Source of the DNA: Heyndrickxia acidiproducens DSM 23148
GTDB taxonomy: Bacteria; Bacillota; Bacilli; Bacillales; Bacillaceae_C
NCBI RefSeq assembly: GCF_000374345.1
Contig: NZ_KB894011.1
Location: 1 to 37,377 of the forward strand
Direction of reading: 5' to 3'
DNA length: 37,377 nucleotides
The notes under the pieces are model-generated. The model was given only the letters and a program-made list of their open reading frames with translations. It had not been told where the DNA came from and searched no databases. The translations under genes and the position numbers were made by a program. Positions 32,460 to 37,377 of this stretch are shown in pieces (position 1 is the stretch's first letter; the number at the start of each line of letters is the position of its first letter).

Positions 32460-32483
32460 GCACTCCTAACAGGGTGCTTTTTC
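32459..32483 (+). terminator. Terminator closing the Wzy-like cassette
   Basis: AGCACTC-CTAACA-GGGTGCT (seven pairs, one T-G) is followed by TTTTTC. It starts at the last base of the stop codon of the 32148 gene and separates the cassette from the lysis genes. Confidence 0.8.
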
Positions 32484-32550
32484 TTATGCTCAAAAACAAG
32501 GAGGCGGATCAAAAATCTAAAAAAATAAATACCAAAAGGGGAAAATGAGA

Positions 32551-32946
32551 ATGGACAAACTATACAAAACAATACTAACAACTGCGGGAGCAGTAATCGG
32601 CTATCTGTGGGGTGCATCCCCATTGTTGCTGGTACTGCTTCTTTTTGTGGTCTTTGACTACATTACTGGCATGCTCGCGTCAGCTGTGGAAGGAAAATTA
32701 AGCAGCAAAGTCGGGTTTAAGTCGATACCTAAAAAGATTGCCATTTTTATCATCGTTGCAATGGCAAACCAGTTGGATGTATTGCTCGGCAGCGGGAACG
32801 CCATGTTTCGGGATGCGACCATATTTTTTTATTTGTCAAATGAGGTTCTAAGTATTGTAGAAAACGCTGGGCGGATCGGGTTACCGATCCCAAGCCAGAT
32901 CACAAAAGCCATTGAAGTTTTAAAAGGGAAGTCGGGCGACAGCTAA
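32551..32946 (+). CDS. Holin, phi29/TcdE family
   Basis: 131 aa pore-forming membrane protein that times lysis. Helices at about 8-36 (LTTAGAVIGYLWGASPLLLVLLLFVVFDYITGML) and 55-80, with the family pattern VVFDYITGMLASAVEGKLSSKVGFKSIPKKI and a C-terminal NAGRIGLPIPSQITKAIEVLKGK. ATG 32551 is nine bases after AAAGGGG. An ATG at 32545 is too close. It precedes the endolysin. Confidence 0.9.
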   Translation: MDKLYKTILTTAGAVIGYLWGASPLLLVLLLFVVFDYITGMLASAVEGKLSSKVGFKSIPKKIAIFIIVAMANQLDVLLGSGNAMFRDATIFFYLSNEVLSIVENAGRIGLPIPSQITKAIEVLKGKSGDS

Positions 32947-32992
32947 GCTGTGGCTCTTTTATATTACAAAATTTAAAGGAGATGTCTTTCTA

Positions 32993-33694
32993 ATGACAAA
33001 AATTGTAGTTATTGATCCAGGGCATGGCGGTAAAGATCCAGGAGCAAGTGCAAATGGGCTCAAAGAAAAAGATATTGTTTTAAAAATATCCAAATATGCA
33101 AAGGCAGCACTTGAGAACAATTATGAAGGCGCAAAAGTTTATTTAACACGTTCTACAGATGTATTTGTTGAGTTAAGCGAGAGAGCCAATTTTGCCAACA
33201 AGAAAAAGGCTGATCTATTTGTATCCAATCATGTGAATGCTGGCGGTGGTACAGGCTTTGAGTCGTATGTTTATACATCTATAAATGGTGGGAGCACAGA
33301 AAAAATGCGGTCTGCTGTACATTATGAAGTAAAAAAAGTTTATAATGGTTTCAAAGATCGCGGCAAAAAGAAAGCTAATCTTGCGGTAGTTAGGGAAACA
33401 GCTATGGAAGCTATGCTACTTGAACATTTGTTCATCGACACAAAAAAAGATGCTAATTTCCTCAAATCTGATGCCAACCTTAAAAAGGTTGCTGCAGCAG
33501 AAGCAAAAGGAATTGCAAAAGCATTAGGACTAAAAGCAAAGTCAAAACCGGTCGCAAAGCCTTCACCTTCTAGCGGCGGTAGCAATAATTTATATAAGGT
33601 CCAGTTAGGAGCATTTGCTAGCAAAGCAAACGCTGAAAAATTGGTTGTCGAATTGAAGAAAAAGGGATATAAGGCATATATAGATAAAGAATAA
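32993..33694 (+). CDS. Endolysin: N-acetylmuramoyl-L-alanine amidase with short SPOR tail
   Basis: Cuts the amide bond between muramic acid and the peptide stem, 233 aa. Amidase_3 domain residues 1-180: zinc ligands H11 (DPGHGG), E25 (LKEKDIV) and H80 (SNHVNA), catalytic E144 (MLLEHLF). After a Pro/Ser linker the end (YKVQLGAFASKANAEKLVVE, then LKKKGYKAYIDKE) is only the first half of a SPOR domain, so wall binding may be weaker or need dimers. No signal peptide; export is through the holin. Confidence 0.93.
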   Translation: MTKIVVIDPGHGGKDPGASANGLKEKDIVLKISKYAKAALENNYEGAKVYLTRSTDVFVELSERANFANKKKADLFVSNHVNAGGGTGFESYVYTSINGGSTEKMRSAVHYEVKKVYNGFKDRGKKKANLAVVRETAMEAMLLEHLFIDTKKDANFLKSDANLKKVAAAEAKGIAKALGLKAKSKPVAKPSPSSGGSNNLYKVQLGAFASKANAEKLVVELKKKGYKAYIDKE

Positions 33695-33695
33695 A

Positions 33696-33721
33696 CAAAA
33701 GCCCTCGCATCCGCGGGGGCT
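33696..33721. terminator. Terminator between convergent endolysin and HIRAN genes
   Basis: AGCCCTCGC and GCGGGGGCT form a nine-pair stem with one T-G and a four-base loop. On the minus strand it is followed by TTTTGT. On the plus strand the tail is a mixed pyrimidine tract. It probably works in both directions. Confidence 0.7.
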
Positions 33722-34676
33722 ACTCTTCTTCCTTCAAAATTAATGTAATTTCCACTCCCAGTGTGAGCTCCTTAACCACTACAATGTCTTTATCTTTTTC
33801 AAAATCATAGTCAATTTCCTTTGTTTTCCCGCCCACAAAACTGGCCGCTATTTTATCAATTAAACCGTCGTCTAATAATTTCCCTACTTGGACGTTATTA
33901 TCTTTGGGCACGTATCCGATATGAAACTGCTTATCATTTAGATTGGCCATTACTTTTATTGCATTTTGGTCAAATTCATTGTCCAGATCTTTTTCAAAAG
34001 ATACATAATCACCGAACATTACATCCTCAAATTGTGAAACTTCGGCCATGTATTCCAAGATATCTTTATTGGTCCATCCGCCAAATGACTCAACATCTTG
34101 TTCTTTTGCAATCTCCCGAGCGATCCGGCGCAAAAGGGGCTGAATTTCCTTCCCTTTATCATTTTCAAATGTCACACCAGCAACATTAAAAGTGATGGAT
34201 TTCTTTTTGGGCTGCGGTTTCGGAGCGGGATCCTCACTAACTTCCGGTTCCTGGACAATGGGTTCCGGAGCAGGTACGAGTGCCGAATCTTCGATCTCAT
34301 CTTTTTCTTCAGCCGGTTTTGCAGGAGCATCTGCAATAGCTGCGGCCGTTGGGATTATGTTCCGAACCTCTTTTTCTTTGTTTTTCACCATTCTTTTGTA
34401 CTGTTTAAACTCGGATTTCATAACCTTAAATTTTTCCCCGGTTGCAACGTTCTTCACCAAACATGTTTTGATGACAGACTCTTTAATTGCCAGGTAGATC
34501 AGTAGCAGCCAAAGGGATAGCGTAAACGTGGGTAAAAATAACAGGATGGCCGCCACTGTTAACCCGATATCCAACCCCGAATTCAATCTCCTTAACACCA
34601 ACCGTTTACCGGCTGCGGCTTGCGCCTGTTGCATTTGCTGCATCCTCTGCAATGATGCGATTGTGTCAAAGCTCAT
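33720..34676 (-). CDS. Membrane-anchored HIRAN-domain protein
   Basis: 318 aa. Residues 36-66 form one long or two short membrane helices (IGLTVAAILLFLPTFTLSL...). A basic helical part and an acidic Pro-rich linker (about 115-158) follow, then a C-terminal HIRAN-like domain: FNVAGVTFENDKGKEIQPLLRR, GDYVSFEKDLDNEFDQNAIKVMA, FHIGYVPKDN. HIRAN domains bind DNA ends in helicases such as HLTF. I choose ATG 34676 because AGGAGG lies ten bases upstream and the start overlaps the end of the XRE gene. Role is unknown. With the XRE gene it forms a leftward prophage-type operon. Confidence 0.7.
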   Translation of the reverse strand: MSFDTIASLQRMQQMQQAQAAAGKRLVLRRLNSGLDIGLTVAAILLFLPTFTLSLWLLLIYLAIKESVIKTCLVKNVATGEKFKVMKSEFKQYKRMVKNKEKEVRNIIPTAAAIADAPAKPAEEKDEIEDSALVPAPEPIVQEPEVSEDPAPKPQPKKKSITFNVAGVTFENDKGKEIQPLLRRIAREIAKEQDVESFGGWTNKDILEYMAEVSQFEDVMFGDYVSFEKDLDNEFDQNAIKVMANLNDKQFHIGYVPKDNNVQVGKLLDDGLIDKIAASFVGGKTKEIDYDFEKDKDIVVVKELTLGVEITLILKEEE

Positions 34677-34872
34677 TTTCATCATCCTCCTTGTATAGAT
34701 CATCAACCTTCACATTAAGCAGCTTCGCCAATTTAAAAGCCTTTTCCACTGTCGGGTACGACCTCCCACTAATCCAGTTTGATAATTGTGTCGGTGAAAC
34801 TCCTAGCTCTTTAGCTATGTACTTTTTCTTGTATCCTGCTGCATCAATTATCTCTCCTATCCGGCTTTTCAT
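34666..34872 (-). CDS. XRE-family regulator, second repressor
   Basis: 68 aa single-domain HTH_XRE protein: IGEIIDAAGYKKKYIAKELGVSPTQLSNWISGRSYPTVEKAFKLAKLL is a complete five-helix fold. ATG 34872 follows GAGGTGA. It is divergent from the 35031-37146 genes, so it probably controls that operon and itself from the shared intergenic region. Confidence 0.85.
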   Translation of the reverse strand: MKSRIGEIIDAAGYKKKYIAKELGVSPTQLSNWISGRSYPTVEKAFKLAKLLNVKVDDLYKEDDENEL

Positions 34873-35030
34873 CAACTCACCTCTATAACTTTATTCGGCA
34901 GCTTATCCGAAATTCCTTTCAAATTAAAAGTTAAAGGAAAATCAAAATAAAATTTAAAGGACAAGGTAAGTTCTTAAACATAATGTCATAAGCATAGAAG
35001 CAAGAAAAGCAAAAGGAGTGAAAAAAAGAA
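34873..35030. promoter_or_regulatory. Divergent control region between XRE and the FtsK cassette
   Basis: An inverted repeat TTCGG-N8-CCGAA lies just upstream of the XRE ribosome site (about 34895-34912), a possible operator. TTAAAGGA occurs twice, near 34931 and 34954. I find no convincing -35/-10 pair on either strand. AAGGAGTG at 35013-35020 is the ribosome site of the next gene. Confidence 0.4.
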
Positions 35031-35288
35031 ATGACGATTGAAACGATTCCCTTTAAAACATTCATGGCCGAGCCTGTACTTGGATATGCTTCGCCGCATT
35101 TTACAACCATGTTGGACGGCGGTCTGACCTTTTTCTGTGGCTTAGGTGTCTGCCTGCTTGGTTTAACATTCCTAGAAAAATGTGGGGTAAAAATTAATGA
35201 AACGCGTCTTGCATGGCTTATGCGCGCGGGGGTTCTTGCGAGTTTTGGTTTTTTCTTGCTTAAGAATGCTCTATGGAAATTGTTTTAG
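35031..35288 (+). CDS. Small two-helix membrane protein
   Basis: 85 aa. Hydrophobic helices at about residues 28-47 (LDGGLTFFCGLGVCLLGLTF) and 63-82 (WLMRAGVLASFGFFLLKNAL). It precedes the FtsK-like ATPase by 84 bases. Small membrane proteins often accompany coupling ATPases as partners, but this one has no recognised family. Confidence 0.65.
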   Translation: MTIETIPFKTFMAEPVLGYASPHFTTMLDGGLTFFCGLGVCLLGLTFLEKCGVKINETRLAWLMRAGVLASFGFFLLKNALWKLF

Positions 35289-35372
35289 CTAGAAATTGCG
35301 TGCGTATATGCGTTTTTCAGATTTATTAGGTGTTTTAGCTTGTACAAAAATATACGGATGGAGGGTAACGAA

Positions 35373-36581
35373 ATGCTCGAATATCTCGCATTTCCACTTG
35401 CCGCGTTTGCTGTTGCAACCTTGCCAAGTGTGCCGGAAAGTGATAAGAAAAAAATCAAAAAAATTTTTGAGAATGTGGGCTATGGTATCCGGAAAAAAGA
35501 TCAGTTTCAAACACCAAAATTTGCAAAAAAGAATCCGATTATGGACGGTGAAGAAAGAATCGGAACAAAATATTCTTTTTCTGTCCCTTTGGGTTTGCCG
35601 GCCACCAAAATGAAACAATTTGAGAAGGAAATGAATATATTTTCGGATGGGTTGAAAAAGCCTGTGATCATCGAATTCAACAAATTTCTAAACATAAGCG
35701 TGTATGACAAAGAGATACCGGCCATGTTTCCATATGGAGAGGTGCCGGAAAAGAAAGGCTGGGTCATACCTCTTGGCCGTTGGCTTGATGGAATGGTTTG
35801 GCATAATTTCGATCATACCCCGCATATGACCACGGCCGGCACGACAAGGTTCGGGAAAACAGTGTTTTTAAAAACGGTCATGACTTACTTGATTGAGCAC
35901 CATCCGGAAGATGTCGAATTTTACATCATTGATTTGAAAGGTGGCTTGGAATTCAGCAGGTTTGAGCGGCTGGAACAAGTGAAAGGTGTTGCATCCGATT
36001 CAGTGGAAGCGGCTGGACTGTTAGGCGAGATAATGGAGCAGGTTCAAAGAGACTATATGATATTCAGAAAGAAATACTGGTCCAATGTGGTGGATACGCC
36101 ATATCGGAAGCGCCGTTTTATCATAGTTGACGAAGCAGCCCAGCTGGCCCCTGAAAAATGGATGGGCAAAGAAGAAAAGAAATTACTTGGATTTTGCCAG
36201 CATGCCCTCGGGGAAATTGCTCGGATTGCCGGCGCGCTTGGTTATAGGCTGATCTATGCGACACAGTACCCAACAGCCGACACATTGCCACGGCAGATAA
36301 AGCAAAATTCAGACGCAAAAATCACGTTCCGGCTGCCGTCCGGATATGCTTCACAAGTCGCTATAGATGATAAGGGAGCCGAGGAGTTGCCATCTGATGT
36401 AAAGGGTAGAGCACTGTTTAAGACACATGAAATCAAAGAATTACAGGTTCCTTATATAAGCAATAAAGAAATGTGGGAACGGCTCGAGAGATACCAAAAA
36501 CCTATTCGATTGGAAGGGGAGGCTGAAAATATTGTTGAGGAAACAGCAACGCATGGAACAAATCTTGTTGAGTTTAGATAA
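35373..36581 (+). CDS. FtsK/SpoIIIE (TcpA-like) DNA-translocating ATPase
   Basis: 402 aa. A hydrophobic N-terminus (LEYLAFPLAAFAVATLPSV) may touch the membrane. The motor domain has Walker A GTTRFGKT at 156-163, FYIIDLKGGLEFSRF, Walker B IIVDEAAQL (D253, E254) and the FtsK-like YATQYPTADTLPRQIKQN. There is no gamma DNA-reading domain. The size and lack of a four-helix N-terminus resemble coupling proteins of the TcpA/ConQ type more than cell-division FtsK. ATG 35373 has GGAGGG eight bases upstream. It overlaps the next gene by 50 bases. Confidence 0.82.
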   Translation: MLEYLAFPLAAFAVATLPSVPESDKKKIKKIFENVGYGIRKKDQFQTPKFAKKNPIMDGEERIGTKYSFSVPLGLPATKMKQFEKEMNIFSDGLKKPVIIEFNKFLNISVYDKEIPAMFPYGEVPEKKGWVIPLGRWLDGMVWHNFDHTPHMTTAGTTRFGKTVFLKTVMTYLIEHHPEDVEFYIIDLKGGLEFSRFERLEQVKGVASDSVEAAGLLGEIMEQVQRDYMIFRKKYWSNVVDTPYRKRRFIIVDEAAQLAPEKWMGKEEKKLLGFCQHALGEIARIAGALGYRLIYATQYPTADTLPRQIKQNSDAKITFRLPSGYASQVAIDDKGAEELPSDVKGRALFKTHEIKELQVPYISNKEMWERLERYQKPIRLEGEAENIVEETATHGTNLVEFR

Positions 36582-37146
36582 ACTGGGCTTTGCAACCAGG
36601 ACGCAACTTCAGCAGATACATGATTTAGGTAGCACACGGAATGCACTGGACGTACTAAAGCGAATGGGTGAATACTTGCAAGTGAAGCGCCACGCGCCCC
36701 GGAATAACGTGAATGTTTATTACTTAAACCAAAAGGGACGGGAACTGATTGGGAGCGAAAAGGAAAGAAAATACAGTCTCGAGACTGAACATTTTTTGAT
36801 GCGAAACGATATGTACATCTATTATGGTTTCCCGGATGATTTCCAAATTGAAAGGGACGTTGCATTTCAGAGTGGCCTTGCAAAAAAAGTGATTAGGCCG
36901 GATGCCAGGTTCAGTAAAGATGGTACAATTTATTTTCTAGAAGTGGACCGCACGCAGAATATGACCACAAATAAAAAGAAGATAGCGACATACGCGGAAT
37001 TAAGCCCGCTGATCACTATCCAATACAAGAAATGCCCGATAATTATATTTTACACATCCATAGCTGCAAGAAAAGATACAATTGAAAAATTGTGCAGAGC
37101 TGCAAAATTGAATGTTGAGGTGAAAACACCACAGGAAATCAGGTGA
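36532..37146 (+). CDS. Replication-relaxation family protein
   Basis: 204 aa. Residues 5-75 are a winged helix (RMEQILLSLDKLGFATRTQL...NALDVLKRMGEYLQV...YYLNQKGRELIG). Residues 85-200 fit a restriction-endonuclease-like fold: RPDARF (D124), FLEVDRTQ (E137, D139), then KKKIATYAEL and IIIFYTS. The usual Lys of ExK is Asp here. The family is known from Bacillus plasmids and phages, often paired with an FtsK-like gene. TTG 36532 lies inside that gene, behind AGGGGAGG. It also contains one TGCCCGAT octamer (37033-37040). Confidence 0.78.
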   Translation: MLRKQQRMEQILLSLDKLGFATRTQLQQIHDLGSTRNALDVLKRMGEYLQVKRHAPRNNVNVYYLNQKGRELIGSEKERKYSLETEHFLMRNDMYIYYGFPDDFQIERDVAFQSGLAKKVIRPDARFSKDGTIYFLEVDRTQNMTTNKKKIATYAELSPLITIQYKKCPIIIFYTSIAARKDTIEKLCRAAKLNVEVKTPQEIR

Positions 37147-37152
37147 GAAAAT

Positions 37153-37183
37153 TGCCCGATAAGCTGCCCGATTTTTGCCCGAT
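37153..37183. promoter_or_regulatory. Right arm-type integrase sites (three TGCCCGAT repeats)
   Basis: TGCCCGAT at 37153-37160, 37165-37172 and 37176-37183, at 12 and 11 bp spacing, in direct orientation, about 105 bp from the right core copy. They mirror the copies at 139-157. The remaining bases 37184-37287 are AT-rich with no gene that I can see, suited to bending in an intasome. Confidence 0.65.
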
Positions 37184-37287
37184 TTTCCATCATGATTTAT
37201 GATTCTGTTTGATGAACATAATCAATAAAAAGCCGCAAAATCAACGTTTTTGAATCAATAAAATACGTTTTTCTTCTATAGTATATG

Positions 37288-37377
37288 TTCCGTACACAAG
37301 TGCACCAATGGGAAAGAGACCAATACCTGCAAATGTATTAATAAACGAAACCCCTTGAAGTGTAAGGCTTTGAGGGG
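37288..37377. repeat. Right copy of the 90-bp terminal direct repeat (att core candidate)
   Basis: Identical to 1-90 over its whole length and cut off by the window end inside the terminator stem. Preceded by ATG at 37285-37287, in frame with the repeated gene end, which would make only an 18-residue peptide. Confidence 0.8.

Noticed and set aside
34098..34505. Plus-strand frames opposite the HIRAN gene.
   Set aside because: They are antisense to a gene with an ordered domain layout and a proper ribosome site, and they are Phe/Cys-rich.
1..37377. Search for CRISPR arrays, tRNA genes, rRNA and insertion sequences.
   Set aside because: No regular spacer-repeat array, no cloverleaf-like gene ending in CCA, and no transposase frame or IS-type ends were seen. 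The only regular repeats are those listed.

Overview
The window reads as one complete temperate siphovirus-type phage or prophage, about 37.3 kb, of a low-GC Gram-positive host, most likely a member of the Bacillaceae. Reasons: strong AAGGAGG ribosome sites with frequent TTG and GTG starts, a YqaI-like protein, an ImmA-type peptidase, an ArpU-type regulator, a BppU-type tail protein, and a Bacillus-style amidase endolysin with a SPOR tail. The first 90 bases are repeated exactly as the last 90 bases (37288-37377). That repeat carries the last 17 codons of an unidentified plus-strand gene, tandem stop codons and an intrinsic terminator. Copies of the octamer TGCCCGAT, spaced about one helical turn apart, flank the repeat on both sides. 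Together this looks like an integrase attachment site with its arm sites.

Layout. (1) 1-2330: attachment site, tyrosine integrase, ImmA/IrrE-like peptidase and repressor, all leftward, ending in a divergent control region with four 16-bp operator-like sites. (2) 2337-12239: rightward early genes. These are a Cro-like regulator and small DNA-binding proteins, a recombination set (short SbcC-like ATPase, RecT, MBL-fold nuclease-like protein), replication (RepO-like initiator, DnaB helicase), an orphan cytosine methyltransferase, a RuvC-like resolvase, small unknowns and an ArpU-like late regulator. (3) About 12342-13517: an AT-rich insert between two terminators, with a small gene, an array of four 20-bp palindromes and a four-helix membrane protein. 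(4) 13538-30615: packaging, head and tail genes in HK97/siphovirus order (HNH, TerS, TerL, portal, protease, capsid, connectors, tail tube, frameshifted tail chaperones, tape measure, Dit, Tal, a receptor-binding glycosidase-like protein, fibre). One small leftward gene interrupts this run between TerL and portal. (5) 30685-32483: a second AT-rich insert with a candidate promoter and a terminator, coding for a Wzy/O-antigen-ligase-like polytopic membrane protein and a small unknown. (6) 32551-33694: holin and endolysin. (7) 33720-37146: a divergent cassette. The leftward arm has an XRE regulator and a membrane-anchored HIRAN protein. The rightward arm has a small membrane protein, an FtsK/TcpA-like ATPase and a replication-relaxation family protein.

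How it works together. The repressor/Cro switch with ImmA antirepression should decide lysogeny. The early operon replicates and recombines the genome. ArpU and HNH/terminase lead into the late genes, and holin plus amidase release progeny. The two AT-rich inserts have the form of morons, genes expressed from the prophage. The Wzy-like gene, in a phage whose tail carries a glycosidase-like domain, suggests change of host surface polysaccharide, but that is inference.

The most unusual features are the palindrome array, whose in-register spacing keeps one reading frame open up to an ATGA junction with the next gene, the Wzy cassette, the membrane-anchored HIRAN protein, and the coupling-ATPase/relaxation pair next to the attachment site. 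All family assignments come from reading the protein sequences. No database search was run.
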